Source: Terriglobia bacterium
Lineage (GTDB): Bacteria > Acidobacteriota > Terriglobia > Terriglobales > Acidobacteriaceae
Length of the DNA stretch: 64,000 nt
Reading direction: 5' to 3'
NCBI GenBank assembly: GCA_020073465.1
Contig: JAIQFC010000006.1
Coordinates: forward strand, 124,001-188,000
Both the position numbers and the translations under genes were made by a program. Below the pieces are notes generated by a model. It saw only the letters and a list, made by a program, of their open reading frames with translations, was not told the DNA's origin and did no database searches. Of this stretch, positions 20,295 to 29,638 are shown piece after piece (positions within the stretch are counted from its first letter, which is position 1; each line of letters begins with the position of its first letter).

Positions 20295-21425
20295 ATGATC
20301 CTTCACAGAATCATGACAGCGATTGCGATCGGCAGTTTGTGGTTGGCGCTGAGTGCGATGAACGCGGAGGCGAAGACGAAAGTGACAAGCCAGCCGTTTG
20401 GGAAAATGCCGGATGGAACCGCGGTCGAGATCTTCACGCTGAGCGATGGCGCGTATGAAGCTCGCATCGCAACCTACGGCGGGATTGTCGTGTCCCTGAA
20501 GGCTCCCGACCGTAACGGTAAGCCCGCTGACGTAGTGCTCGGCTTCGATGACCTCGACGGGTACGTGGCCAACAGCAATGGGACTTCGGCATCATTTTTC
20601 GGGGCTATTATCGGCCGTTATGCAAACCGCATCGCGCGCGGCAGCTTTGCCCTTAACGGCCAGAAATACTCCCTGCCGCTGAACAACGGCGAAAACTCTC
20701 TGCACGGCGGGCCACATGGCTTTAATAATGTGGTCTGGAAGGGAAAGCCCGTCGCGAACGGAGTCGAATTCAGCTATCTGAGCAAGGACGGCGAAGCCGG
20801 GTATCCCGGGAATCTGTCGGCGCGCGTTCGTTATACTCTTGTAAAAGGAAACTTGCGGATTGAGTACTGGGCCACAACTGACAAAGACACCGTTGTCAAC
20901 CTGACGAATCACTCCTACTTCAATCTGGCCGGGCAGAGAGACATTCTCAACCATCAACTAATGCTGCACGCGTCCCGCTTCACTCCCGTCGATGCGGGCC
21001 TGATTCCGACGGGTGAACTGAAGTCAGTGGCATCGACCCCCTTTGATTTTCGTAAGGCCACCGCGATTGGAGAGCGCATCAACGCAGACGATGAGCAGCT
21101 TCATCGAGGCCGTGGTTACGACCACAATTGGGTGCTGGACAGCGGCGGCGGAAAGTTGGTTGAAGCCGCGGAACTATACGATCCGAGCAGCGGGCGCGTG
21201 CTCAAAGTTCTGACGGATCAGCCGGGAATCCAGTTTTACAGTGGAAATTTCCTGGATGGCTCCATCAAAGGCAAGGGTGGGAAACCGGATGAGCTCCATT
21301 CGGGATTGTGCCTGGAGACGCAGCACTTTCCTGACTCGCCGAATCACTCCGATTTTCCAACTACCGAGTTGAAGCCCGGTGGCCGCTATCACACAGTCAC
21401 CGTCTACAGCTTTTCTGCTCGCTGA
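20295..21425 (+). CDS. galM: Aldose 1-epimerase (mutarotase), exported
   Basis: A 376-residue galactose-mutarotase-family enzyme that interconverts sugar anomers. A signal peptide (residues about 1-26, ending NAEAKT) indicates periplasmic action. Family landmarks are ARIATYGGIVVSLKAPDR, GRYANRIARGSFALNGQ, NNGENSLHGGPHGFNNVVW, the LTNHSYFNLAG catalytic His region, and the Glu-containing GLCLETQHFPDSPNH. It follows the kinase by 21 bp and probably belongs to the isomerase-kinase operon, supplying the anomer used by transport or isomerase. Confidence 0.9.
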   Translation: MILHRIMTAIAIGSLWLALSAMNAEAKTKVTSQPFGKMPDGTAVEIFTLSDGAYEARIATYGGIVVSLKAPDRNGKPADVVLGFDDLDGYVANSNGTSASFFGAIIGRYANRIARGSFALNGQKYSLPLNNGENSLHGGPHGFNNVVWKGKPVANGVEFSYLSKDGEAGYPGNLSARVRYTLVKGNLRIEYWATTDKDTVVNLTNHSYFNLAGQRDILNHQLMLHASRFTPVDAGLIPTGELKSVASTPFDFRKATAIGERINADDEQLHRGRGYDHNWVLDSGGGKLVEAAELYDPSSGRVLKVLTDQPGIQFYSGNFLDGSIKGKGGKPDELHSGLCLETQHFPDSPNHSDFPTTELKPGGRYHTVTVYSFSAR

Positions 21426-21457
21426 GAAATGCGGAAATATTCTGGCGGGACATCCGC

Positions 21458-23206
21458 GTGCCTAGCGACGATTTACTAAGACAACGCGGCCAAATGCGCG
21501 ACCGGCGCAGTGAAAGGTTGCCGAGTCTCCTGTCGTCCGTCGTTTTCCTTCTTCTGATCAGTCCACTGTGCTGGGCCCAACAAGCGTCACAGAGCGTGAG
21601 CATTCAAGTGCACTTCGATCAGTCCGAGGGACTGATCTCGCCGGTCTGGAACTACTTCGGGTATGACGAGCCGAATTACACCTACGCACCCAACGGCAAG
21701 AAGCTGCTGGGCGAATTGGCTGCGGCAAGTGCGGCACCGGTGTACGTTCGGGTTCACAATCTGTTTACGACTGGCGACGGATCTGCGTCACTGAAGTGGG
21801 GATCGACTAACGTCTACTCGGAAGATGCATCCGGACATCCGATTTACAGCTGGGTTATTCTCGACCAGATCTTTGACACGTTTCGCGCCGCCGGCATCAA
21901 GCCTCTGGTGGAAATTGGTTTCATGCCAAAGGCCCTTTCCATCCACCCTGAACCCTATCGTCACGACTTTCCGTCGAGTCATGTCACCGGCATCTACACG
22001 GGATGGGCCTATCCCCCGAATGATTATCAGAAGTGGTCGGAACTCGTTTTCCAATTTGTTCATCATCTCCGCGAGCGTTACACCGACGCAGAGACGAAGA
22101 CGTGGCTCTGGGAAGTGTGGAATGAACCCGACATCGGGTACTGGAAAGGAACGCCAGAAGAATATTTCAAGCTTTATGACGTCACCGTCGAGGCGGTACT
22201 GCGGGCGCTCCCTGAGGCACGGATCGGAGGACCGGACACCACGGGCCCGGGAAACTCGAAGGCGGCAGATTTTCTCCGGGCATTCCTTGAACATTGCGCG
22301 CACCAGAAGAACTACGCAAACGGCAGGATTGGATCCCGTCTCGACTTCATAAGCTTTCATCCGAAGGGATCTCCCACGTGGCAAGCTGACCATGTGCAGA
22401 TGGGCATCAGCCGTCAACTTGCCGCGATTCAGTGGGGATTCAAGATTACGGCATCGTTTCCGGAGTGGCGACAGACTCCGATCATCCTGGGGGAATCCGA
22501 TCCGGAGGGTTGTGCGGCCTGTTCCGCCAAGGACAACTTGCAGAACCTGTACCGCAATGGGCCGCTATACGGCTCCTATACTGTCGAGGTTCTGAATAAT
22601 ATCTTGGCCTTGGCACGTCAAGAACACATCAATTTTCTTGGGGCAGTCACCTGGGCCTTTGAATTTGAGGATCAGCCTTACTTCGCGGGCTTCCGGGAGT
22701 TGGCCACGAACGGGGTGGACAAGCCCGTCCTGAACGCCTTTCGCATGCTGGGCCTCTTGAGCAGTGAGCGGGTGACGGTAACCAGCTCAGGCGCCCTGGC
22801 CACTGAGGAGATTGTGAGCAACGGTGTGCGGGCACGGCCCGACATCAACGCAATCGCCGCTCGCAGTGACTGGGAGGTCGAGATCCTGGTTTGGAATTAC
22901 CACGACGACGACCTTGCATCCGCCCCTGCGCCCATCGACCTGGTTGTCACTGGCTTACCCGCAAATGCCAAACGCGGCCGGCTGGAACACTTCCGGGTAG
23001 ACTCCAACCACAGCAATGCTTTCACCGTGTGGAAAGAGATGGGCTCACCGCAAGCACCTTCCGAGAGCGAGTTCATACATCTGGAGAGCGCCGGCCAACT
23101 GCAGCTCTTGAACTCGCCTGTGTGGGTGGAAATGCAGCAGGGGAGCGTCCAGCTGCGATTCATGTTGCCTCGCCAAGGTCTTTCCCTCGTGCGACTGGTG
23201 TGGTAG
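21458..23206 (+). CDS. GH39-like glycosidase (beta-xylosidase/arabinosidase type), secreted
   Basis: A 582-residue clan-A glycoside hydrolase. After a signal peptide ending LLLISPLCWAQQ, the barrel opens with ISPVWNYFGYDEPNYTY. The acid/base Glu is E223 in WEVWNEPDIGYWKG and the nucleophile is probably E346 in PIILGESDPEG. A beta-sandwich C-terminus follows from about residue 440. The layout matches GH39 beta-xylosidases. The GTG start at 21458 has a GGCGGGA upstream; ATG 21494 would also leave a signal peptide. It is 32 bp after the mutarotase and could be the last gene of that operon. It converges with the GH127 gene at 23222. Confidence 0.8.
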   Translation: MPSDDLLRQRGQMRDRRSERLPSLLSSVVFLLLISPLCWAQQASQSVSIQVHFDQSEGLISPVWNYFGYDEPNYTYAPNGKKLLGELAAASAAPVYVRVHNLFTTGDGSASLKWGSTNVYSEDASGHPIYSWVILDQIFDTFRAAGIKPLVEIGFMPKALSIHPEPYRHDFPSSHVTGIYTGWAYPPNDYQKWSELVFQFVHHLRERYTDAETKTWLWEVWNEPDIGYWKGTPEEYFKLYDVTVEAVLRALPEARIGGPDTTGPGNSKAADFLRAFLEHCAHQKNYANGRIGSRLDFISFHPKGSPTWQADHVQMGISRQLAAIQWGFKITASFPEWRQTPIILGESDPEGCAACSAKDNLQNLYRNGPLYGSYTVEVLNNILALARQEHINFLGAVTWAFEFEDQPYFAGFRELATNGVDKPVLNAFRMLGLLSSERVTVTSSGALATEEIVSNGVRARPDINAIAARSDWEVEILVWNYHDDDLASAPAPIDLVVTGLPANAKRGRLEHFRVDSNHSNAFTVWKEMGSPQAPSESEFIHLESAGQLQLLNSPVWVEMQQGSVQLRFMLPRQGLSLVRLVW

Positions 23207-23221
23207 GTCTTTACCCCCCGG

Positions 23222-25300
23222 CTAGGTCCGAAGCAGCAAGTTCCAGACCTGCATAGAAGTCGCCTGGCGGTTCGCCCATGCGTAATAAGGAATGAACGTA
23301 AGCGGAATCTTCCTGGTTCTCAACGACTCTCTCCCATAACGGGAGTAGAGCGCTTTCTCCGATGCCCCCCGTTCGTAGACCGCGCCCGTGTGATGAAGTA
23401 CAACCATCCCGTCGAGCAGGTCGCTCTTGAACTCAGTCTGAAACTGTTCTGCTGCCCGCGGCCCCGGATTCACTGCCACATCGCTGAGGGAGGTGCCGGC
23501 CGGTTGATCGATCTCCTCCAGGCAGTAGATCAGCGGCCCCCGCTGTATCGCGACTCGCCCAGTGTCGTCCGCGACGCGGGGATTCGCTTCAATCACCTGG
23601 GGTACTACCTCGAGTTTTAGCTGAATCACATCGCCCGGCGACCAGCGGCGGCGGATCGGAAGATACTCTCCTGGCGTCACACCCGTCAGGCCCTTGGCAT
23701 TCACGGCCACTTGCGCGTGGTCGGCCCAGCCTGGTATGCGCAGGTAAAAAGTGAACTCGGAGGTTTCTGCAGGCGCGACCATGATCTCCACGCCGCCGTC
23801 CCAAGGATAGTTCGTCTTCTGGGTGACCTTTAGGCCAACTCCGTTCTCCAGGTGCCAGTTGAGCTCCGAATTATCGTACAGGTGCACGTAGATTCCATCC
23901 GCGCTGGTGTTGTAGAAATACCCAGGGAGCGACCCGAAAGTACGCTCGAGGTTCGGCGGACAGCAAGTCACGTCGTACCAGGGATTGCGGATCTTGTCGC
24001 CCGTAGACGGATCAAAAGCCAACGGGTTGCGATAACAGTAGAGCGTCCCGTCGAGCGACATCCCGGAATTGATTCCGTTGTACAGCGCGCGCTCGATGAC
24101 GTCGGTAAACTTGGCCTCTCCAGTAACGGCGAGCATGCGCCAGTTCCACATCATATTGCCGATGGCGGCACAGCTTTCGCCGTAGGCCCGGAAATTAGGC
24201 AGCTCGTACGCATCACCAAACGCTTCCCCGTCGGATCGTGAACCGACTCCACCCGTGACATACATCTTGGTGGTGGTCATGTCGTTCCAAAGCGTCTTCA
24301 GCGTCTGCAAATACGCTGGATCACCCGTCTCCATGTAATAGTCGGTCGCGCCGCAGCAGGCATACATCGCCCGAACTGCGTGCCCTTCCAACTTGGTCCG
24401 CGCAGTGAAGGGAGTTCCGCTGAACATGTAAATGGTCCGACGTTCCGGCAGCCCGATACGCTCGTCTCCATGCAGGATGTAACCTGCAAGATCGAGCTGA
24501 CGCTTGTCGCCCGTAATGCGGTAGAGCTCGATGAGTCCCATTTCAATTTCGGGATGGCCGGAAACGACGGGCTTTTTAGGCGCGGGACCGTAATTCGGGA
24601 TCAGGAAGTCATCGACGAAACGAATGCCTGCGTCCAGCAACTTGCGGTCGCCCGTCCCCCTGTAGTATGCAATCGCGCCCTGGAGCATATGTCCGATGTT
24701 GTACAACTCATGACCCGTTGTCTGCGTTTGCGGAAGCATGCGCAGAGACTTCCGGTCATCCTGATAGTAGGTGTTCAGGTAGCCGCTGGGTTCCTGGACG
24801 GCAACAACCTCGTCAATAAGCTTGTCTGCACTTGCACGAAGCGCTGGACGATCGCCTGATTGCAGGACAAATCCAACCGCTTCGGTCCATTTGTATACAT
24901 CGGAGTCGGAGAACACAGGACCGCTCTGCGCAGCCGCACTCTTGCCCACCAGGCGGCGAAAGTTATTCATGCGCCCGTTGGCTTCCAGCAGGTCGTGCAT
25001 GGTGGGGATACTCTTGCTCACGTTGATCTCGCGGCGCTGACTCCAGAAACCGCCAGTGATAGTTACGGCGCGCACAGGAATATCCCTGAGCTTGGCGTGA
25101 GGTGACTTGGCGAGATTCTCGATGCCCTGGTCCATCCAGCCGCGCGCATCGGTCAGCGTCGCAGGACTAGTCTGCCGCGCCGCTGTCCTAACCGATGCAA
25201 CCTCAGCAAAAACTGAATGAGCGGGCAGGGACGACACGGTCGCCGCCGAGATCGCCGAGGCGACAAATTGTCTGCGCGAGATGTTTCCTCTCTCTGTCAT
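23222..25300 (-). CDS. GH127 beta-L-arabinofuranosidase (HypBA1-like), Tat-exported
   Basis: A 692-residue enzyme closest of the three paralogues to bifidobacterial HypBA1. Twin-arginine signal: ISRRQFVASAISAAT. Opening motif: VTITGGFWSQRREIN. The zinc-thiolate site is visible as E375 and C377 (GESCAAIG) with C446-C447 (VTCCPPN); the first Cys of the pair is the nucleophile position in the family. A helical barrel is followed by beta-rich domains (LRIPGWADHAQVAVNAKG). It probably cleaves terminal beta-L-arabinofuranose of hydroxyproline-linked or related glycans. Two LacI-type boxes (25413, 25515) and a GH51 relic lie upstream, in the divergent gap to the aldo/keto reductase. Confidence 0.9.
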   Translation of the reverse strand: MTERGNISRRQFVASAISAATVSSLPAHSVFAEVASVRTAARQTSPATLTDARGWMDQGIENLAKSPHAKLRDIPVRAVTITGGFWSQRREINVSKSIPTMHDLLEANGRMNNFRRLVGKSAAAQSGPVFSDSDVYKWTEAVGFVLQSGDRPALRASADKLIDEVVAVQEPSGYLNTYYQDDRKSLRMLPQTQTTGHELYNIGHMLQGAIAYYRGTGDRKLLDAGIRFVDDFLIPNYGPAPKKPVVSGHPEIEMGLIELYRITGDKRQLDLAGYILHGDERIGLPERRTIYMFSGTPFTARTKLEGHAVRAMYACCGATDYYMETGDPAYLQTLKTLWNDMTTTKMYVTGGVGSRSDGEAFGDAYELPNFRAYGESCAAIGNMMWNWRMLAVTGEAKFTDVIERALYNGINSGMSLDGTLYCYRNPLAFDPSTGDKIRNPWYDVTCCPPNLERTFGSLPGYFYNTSADGIYVHLYDNSELNWHLENGVGLKVTQKTNYPWDGGVEIMVAPAETSEFTFYLRIPGWADHAQVAVNAKGLTGVTPGEYLPIRRRWSPGDVIQLKLEVVPQVIEANPRVADDTGRVAIQRGPLIYCLEEIDQPAGTSLSDVAVNPGPRAAEQFQTEFKSDLLDGMVVLHHTGAVYERGASEKALYSRYGRESLRTRKIPLTFIPYYAWANRQATSMQVWNLLLRT

Positions 25301-25334
25301 GTCGAATCACCCTGTTCCTGCAGTGCCCATTGAA

Positions 25335-25400
25335 TAGTCGAATAACAATGTAAGAGCGTGCCGGGACCTCAAACCGCGCCTGGACCTCCGGGAAAGCGAG
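25335..25400 (-). pseudogene. Relic of a GH51 arabinofuranosidase C-terminus
   Basis: The minus strand between the GH127 start and its operator encodes PEVQARFEVPARSYIVIRLF. The intact GH51 enzyme at 51715-53343 ends TKFEVPARSYTVLQWAS, so FEVPARSY is identical and flanking positions are similar. No upstream GH51 sequence was recognised, and the frame runs on past the normal stop. It is therefore read as the tail of a lost GH51 gene that once preceded the GH127 gene. The rest of the 25301-25729 gap holds only the two operator boxes. Confidence 0.55.
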
Positions 25401-25412
25401 TAGGTTGGGCCC

Positions 25413-25424
25413 GCAAACGTTTAC
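25413..25424. promoter_or_regulatory. LacI-type operator (GH127 side)
   Basis: GCAAACGTTTAC has one substitution from the palindromic box. It lies 113 bp upstream of the GH127 start at 25300. No clear -10/-35 pair could be assigned beside it. Confidence 0.6.
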
Positions 25425-25514
25425 AGACTTTCCTTGATGCTGCGCCCTCCGTGGGTCCATTCCACCAGTGCGCCTTGGGTAGCCCGCCTCACTTCCGCGA
25501 CCATTACGATTCAA

Positions 25515-25526
25515 GTAAACGATTGC
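25515..25526. promoter_or_regulatory. LacI-type operator (second of the divergent gap)
   Basis: GTAAACGATTGC, embedded in AAGTAAACGATTGCTC, is centred 102 bp from the box at 25413. It may serve the aldo/keto reductase operon to the right, the GH127 gene to the left, or both. Confidence 0.55.
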
Positions 25527-25729
25527 TCAACTAAGCAAAGCCGCTTATAGTTCCCTCTGCGGTGACTGTCAAGGAGTTTTTGCCGTGCTTCGGCCTGAGC
25601 TGGCATGGGTCCGGGGAGGGACTGGAAGGGGGCGGCCTCTATCTCCTCGAACAAGATCCCTGCCGAGGGCAATTTGCGGGAGGAACTGAAAGCGACCACG
25701 GTCTGCGGGCGAGACATCAGGTGATTCCA

Positions 25730-26692
25730 ATGGAAACACGCCAACTTGGCAACAGCGATCTCCACATTACCCCCATCGGAATTGGCGCCTGGGCCATTGG
25801 TGGAGGTGGTTGGAACGGGAGTATGGGACCGCAGAACGACAGCGACTCTGTCCCCGCAATTCATGCTGCTTTGGACCACGGTCTCAACTGGATCGACACC
25901 GCCGCCCTCTATGGACTCGGCCACTCGGAGGAGATGGTCGCGCGTGCGCTCAAGGGACGCGTGCCTCGGCCGTACGTGTTCACCAAGTGCGAGCGGGTTT
26001 GGGACGCCGACGGAACCGTTGGTGCCTGCCTCAAGGCTGACTCGATTCGGCGCGAGTGCGAAGACAGTCTGCGCCGCTTGCAGACCGATGTCATCGATCT
26101 CTACCAGATTCACTGGCCCGAACCCGATGAGGACATCGAAGAGGGCTGGGCGGAACTCGCCCGCCTGAAGCAAGAGGGCAAGGTTCGCCACATCGGAGTC
26201 TCCAATTTCAGTGTGGCGCAGATGCAGCGCGCGCAACTCATTGCTCCCATCACGTCGTTGCAGCCACCTTACGCGGTTGTACGGCGCGAGATCGAGCATG
26301 AGATTCTTCCCTTCTGCCAGAGCCAGAACATCGGCGTGATTGTCTATTCGCCGATGTACGCGGGCCTGCTCACCGGAGCCATGACCCGGGAGCGAGTCGC
26401 AAATTTCCTTGCCGAGGACTGGCGGCGTAACCTTCCGGGTTTTAAAGAGCCTGAACTGTCTCGAAATCTGCGGGTGGTGGAACACCTCAGAGAAATTGGC
26501 AGCCGGCACGACCGTACGCCTGGCGAAGTGGCCATTGCATGGACGCTGAACCATCCCGCTGTCACCGGCGCAATCGTTGGGTTTCGCAGCCCGCAACAGG
26601 TTGCAGGCATTATCGGAGCGGCCGAGTATAGGCTGCTTCCGAGTGAAGTGGCAGAGATCGAGGATGCACTGAAACGAGACGTTGCCGCCTGA
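25730..26692 (+). CDS. Aldo/keto reductase
   Basis: A 320-residue NADP-type (alpha/beta)8 oxidoreductase. It starts METRQLGNSDLHITPIGIGAW, the standard family opening. The catalytic tetrad is visible as D and Y in NWIDTAALYGLGHSEE, K in YVFTKCER and H in YQIHWPEP. The later GVSNFSVAQMQRA and GAIVGFRSPQQV segments are also family-typical. The open frame extends further left, but the extension has no family sequence, so 25730 is chosen. It could oxidise or reduce an aldose (for example arabinose to arabinono-lactone feeding the dehydratase at 3128), but this is speculation. It forms an operon with the binding-protein-like gene 55 bp downstream. Confidence 0.85.
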   Translation: METRQLGNSDLHITPIGIGAWAIGGGGWNGSMGPQNDSDSVPAIHAALDHGLNWIDTAALYGLGHSEEMVARALKGRVPRPYVFTKCERVWDADGTVGACLKADSIRRECEDSLRRLQTDVIDLYQIHWPEPDEDIEEGWAELARLKQEGKVRHIGVSNFSVAQMQRAQLIAPITSLQPPYAVVRREIEHEILPFCQSQNIGVIVYSPMYAGLLTGAMTRERVANFLAEDWRRNLPGFKEPELSRNLRVVEHLREIGSRHDRTPGEVAIAWTLNHPAVTGAIVGFRSPQQVAGIIGAAEYRLLPSEVAEIEDALKRDVAA

Positions 26693-26747
26693 GGGCGAGC
26701 CGGCGATTCGTGCACTCCCTGGCTCTTTCTCAGGCTTGAGGGAAGAG

Positions 26748-27719
26748 ATGAAAAGATTCCGCTTAGTCGTCTCTCTCATCACCGACGAAAACGACTACCA
26801 GCGCCAGCAGGCTGCCGTTGCCCAGGAAGCCGCGACGCGCCTGGGAGTGGACCTGCAGACGCTCTTTGCCAGGAACGACGCCATTCATCAGAGTCAGCAG
26901 CTTCTGGATGTAATCCAGGCTCGCAACGCAAATGTGAATGGCATTCTTGTGGAGCCCGCCACTCGAACCGCATTCCCCAAGGTTGCGCGGGCGGCGGTGG
27001 AATCCGGCATTGCGTGGGTGGTGCTGAATTGCGAAGCCGACTATCTGAAGGAACTTCGCTCCAGTAGCACGGTCCCGGCGTTTGCTGTGAGTGCTGACAA
27101 TCATGAGGTGGGCCGGCTTCAAGGGCGCCAGCTTGCCGCCCTGCTGCCCAGAGGCGGCTCCGTCCTGTACATTCAAGGCCCGTCCCACAGCACGGTCACC
27201 GAGCAGCGTAGCGCGGGGATGCTCGAGACCAAGCCGGGGAACGTAAGTGTCAGAGTCTTGAAGAGCGCGAACTGGACGGAAGATGCCGGCTATCGTGCGG
27301 TGTCCTCCTGGTTGCGGCTTTCGACGGCGCATCAGGAAAACATCGATGTCGTGCAGGCCCAGAATGACTTCCTTGCGCTGGGTGCCCGGCGTGCGATTCA
27401 GGAACAAACCGCGGGGCTGGAGCAGGATCGAAAATCAGATTTGCCTTTTCTTGGTGTCGACGGCCTCGCAAAAACCGGCCAGGCCTGGGTCCGGCAGGGA
27501 GTCTTGGCGGCCACCATTATCGTGCCCCCGATCACGTCACACGCCCTCGACGCCTTGGTCGCGGCTCTGCAAGGTGGGGTTCATCAGCCCGAGCGCACGC
27601 TGGTTGGACCCGAATCTTTCCCTGCTCCCGACACATTGATAGCCAGGCCCCCGGTTCAGCGCATACCGGGGCCGATCGAGAAAGCAGTTGACAAACCCCC
27701 GGCGGGAGGCGGAACCTGA
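26748..27719 (+). CDS. Periplasmic-binding-protein-like sugar-binding domain, apparently cytoplasmic
   Basis: A 323-residue type I periplasmic-binding fold (ribose-binding/LacI ligand domain type). It opens MKRFRLVVSLITDENDYQRQ and continues NGILVEPATRTAFPKVARAAVESGIAWVVLN, DNHEVGRLQGRQLAALLP, VLYIQGPSHSTVTEQRSAGM and VVQAQNDFLALGARRAI. Unusually there is no signal peptide, lipobox, transmembrane helix or helix-turn-helix, and no ABC transporter genes nearby. The ATG at 26748 is preceded by GAGGGA; a longer frame from 26682 adds no export signal. It may be a cytoplasmic sugar sensor or a solute-binding partner of a separate regulator. The gene overlaps the promoter zone of the GH127 gene that follows. 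Confidence 0.7.
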   Translation: MKRFRLVVSLITDENDYQRQQAAVAQEAATRLGVDLQTLFARNDAIHQSQQLLDVIQARNANVNGILVEPATRTAFPKVARAAVESGIAWVVLNCEADYLKELRSSSTVPAFAVSADNHEVGRLQGRQLAALLPRGGSVLYIQGPSHSTVTEQRSAGMLETKPGNVSVRVLKSANWTEDAGYRAVSSWLRLSTAHQENIDVVQAQNDFLALGARRAIQEQTAGLEQDRKSDLPFLGVDGLAKTGQAWVRQGVLAATIIVPPITSHALDALVAALQGGVHQPERTLVGPESFPAPDTLIARPPVQRIPGPIEKAVDKPPAGGGT

Positions 27720-27724
27720 CTGGA

Positions 27725-27736
27725 GTAAACGTTTGC
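27725..27736. promoter_or_regulatory. LacI-type operator before third GH127 gene
   Basis: GTAAACGTTTGC (preceded by GA) begins 6 bp after the stop of the binding-protein gene and 44 bp before the GH127 start at 27769. A TTGACA at 27688-27693 could be a -35, but no convincing -10 follows. Its location inside the upstream extension of the open frame supports the internal start. Confidence 0.65.
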
Positions 27737-27768
27737 TGTCCCAGTCCTCATCGCCCAGGAGAGATCTC

Positions 27769-29631
27769 ATGGATCCCCGTGTCAGCCGCAGGACTTTTCT
27801 CAAGGCCGCCACCGCCACTACCGCCGCCACCTACGCGTCTCGCGTGGCTCCCGTGTGGGCTGCCGTGGACAGAGGCGCCGTCGCGGTCCGCACCCCGCTC
27901 ACCACTTTTGCGTATTCTGAGGTGGAGTTGCTCGACGGTCCCATGAAACGGCAGTTCGAAGAAAACCATGCGCGTTTCCTGAATCTCGACGACGATCGCA
28001 TGCTCAAGGTCTTTCGACAGGTTGCCGGTTTGCCTGCCCCGGGTGAGGACATGGGCGGCTGGTACGACCTTACGGGGTTCAGCCTGGAACACGGTGACTT
28101 CCATGGCTTTATCGCTGGCCATTCCTTTGGACAATACGTCTCTGGCCTGGCCCGGGCGTACGCAGTGACCGGATCCGAGGCAACCCGCGCCAAGATCAAT
28201 CGCCTGGTGAAGGGTTACGGAGAAACGCTGGATGCGAAGGCCAAGTTCTTCGTCGATTACCGCCTTCCCGCATACACCTACGACAAGCTGTCCTGCGGTT
28301 TGATTGACGCACACGAGTTTGCTCATGATCCCCTGGCCATGGACATTCATGAGAAGCTGACTCACGCCATCGTGGCCTGTCTGCCGGAAAAGGCATTGTC
28401 GCGCGCGGAACAACGTTCCCGCCCGCACAAGGATACGCCTTACACCTGGGACGAATCCTACACTCTGCCCGAGAATCTCTTCCTCGCCTATCAGCGCAGC
28501 GGCAAATCTTTCTACCGCGACATGGCTAAACAGTTCCTCGAGGATGACACTTATTTTGGTCCGTTGTCGGAAGGCAACAATGTCCTTCCCTTCGAGCATG
28601 CTTACAGTCACGTCAATGCGTTTAGTTCCGCCATGCAGGCCTACATCACGTTGGGAAGTGAGAAGCATCTGCGGGCTGCCAGAAATGGGTTCGAGATGCT
28701 GCTGAAGACCCAAAGCTTTGCGACCGGGGGCTGGGGTCCCAATGAAGGATTTGGAGAGCCGGGAACGGGACAGTTGGGCGACAGTCTTGCGTTCACTCAC
28801 GCCAGCTTCGAAACGCCGTGCGGCGCCTACGGCCATTTCAAAATCACGCGCTACTTGTTGCGCGTCACGAAAGATTCGCTCTACGGCGACAGCATGGAGC
28901 GCGTACTCTACAACACCATCCTCGGTGCTTGGCCGATCCAGCCTGATGGCACTTCGTTCTACTATTCGGACTACGCCACGACCGGCAAGAAAGTCTGGTA
29001 CAAGGACAAGTGGCCGTGCTGCTCGGGAACCTTCCCGCAGCTGGCTGCTGACTACCACGTCAGCACGTATCTGCGTTCAGCAGATGGCGTGTACGTGAAT
29101 CTCTTCACGCCGTCCAGGGTGCAATGGAATGAGAGCGGCGGACGCTACGGGCTGAAGCAGGAAACCAGATATCCGTTTGACAACAAGATCCAGATCCAGG
29201 TGTCTGGTTCACAGCCCAGGGATTACACGCTTTATGTCCGCATTCCGGGCTGGGCCACGCCCGATCCCGTGCTCTCCGTGAACGGCAATCGAGTTTCCGA
29301 TTCCGTACGGCCCGGTACTTTCGCGGCGATCCGGCGCACCTGGAAAGATGGCGATCGCGTCGAGCTCGAACTCCCCATGCCGCTGCGGCTGGAGCCTGTT
29401 GACGCGAACCATCCGAACCTGGTCGCCCTGATGCAGGGTCCGCTGGTGCTCTTCGCGGTGGCCGGTTCGCAGCCCAGCTTCGAAAAGAACGCATTGTTGC
29501 AAGCCAAGCCGACAAGTAACGCTACAGGAGACTGGTCGGCAACTTCAGTCGACGGAGGCAGCGTGACCATGCGCCCCTTCATGAGCATCGACAAGGAGAG
29601 CTACAGCACCTACGTGTTGCTGAAGTCCTAG
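27769..29631 (+). CDS. GH127/DUF1680-family glycosidase, Tat-exported
   Basis: A 620-residue paralogue of the genes at 809 and 23222. Twin-arginine signal SRRTFLKAATATTAAT (6-21). The family opening is FAYSEVELLDGPMKRQFEEN with FRQVAGLPAPGEDMGGWYD. The metal/thiolate site appears as E348-T-P-C351 and C417-C418 (WPCCSGT). The Glu-to-CC spacing (69 residues) equals that of the protein at 809, with the single Cys at +3 rather than +2 from Glu, so the two belong to one sub-branch distinct from the HypBA1-like member. CAGGAGAGA lies before the ATG. A beta-L-arabinofuranosidase activity is probable but not certain for this branch. Confidence 0.85.
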   Translation: MDPRVSRRTFLKAATATTAATYASRVAPVWAAVDRGAVAVRTPLTTFAYSEVELLDGPMKRQFEENHARFLNLDDDRMLKVFRQVAGLPAPGEDMGGWYDLTGFSLEHGDFHGFIAGHSFGQYVSGLARAYAVTGSEATRAKINRLVKGYGETLDAKAKFFVDYRLPAYTYDKLSCGLIDAHEFAHDPLAMDIHEKLTHAIVACLPEKALSRAEQRSRPHKDTPYTWDESYTLPENLFLAYQRSGKSFYRDMAKQFLEDDTYFGPLSEGNNVLPFEHAYSHVNAFSSAMQAYITLGSEKHLRAARNGFEMLLKTQSFATGGWGPNEGFGEPGTGQLGDSLAFTHASFETPCGAYGHFKITRYLLRVTKDSLYGDSMERVLYNTILGAWPIQPDGTSFYYSDYATTGKKVWYKDKWPCCSGTFPQLAADYHVSTYLRSADGVYVNLFTPSRVQWNESGGRYGLKQETRYPFDNKIQIQVSGSQPRDYTLYVRIPGWATPDPVLSVNGNRVSDSVRPGTFAAIRRTWKDGDRVELELPMPLRLEPVDANHPNLVALMQGPLVLFAVAGSQPSFEKNALLQAKPTSNATGDWSATSVDGGSVTMRPFMSIDKESYSTYVLLKS

Positions 29632-29638
29632 AGGAGAA

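Noticed and set aside
26748-27719. Binding-protein-like gene as the missing LacI regulator
   Set aside because: The frame begins directly with the ligand-binding fold; no helix-turn-helix is present in this or an adjacent frame.
27748-29058. 436-codon antisense frame over the third GH127 gene
   Set aside because: No family resemblance and no ribosome-binding site; the plus-strand gene is unambiguous.
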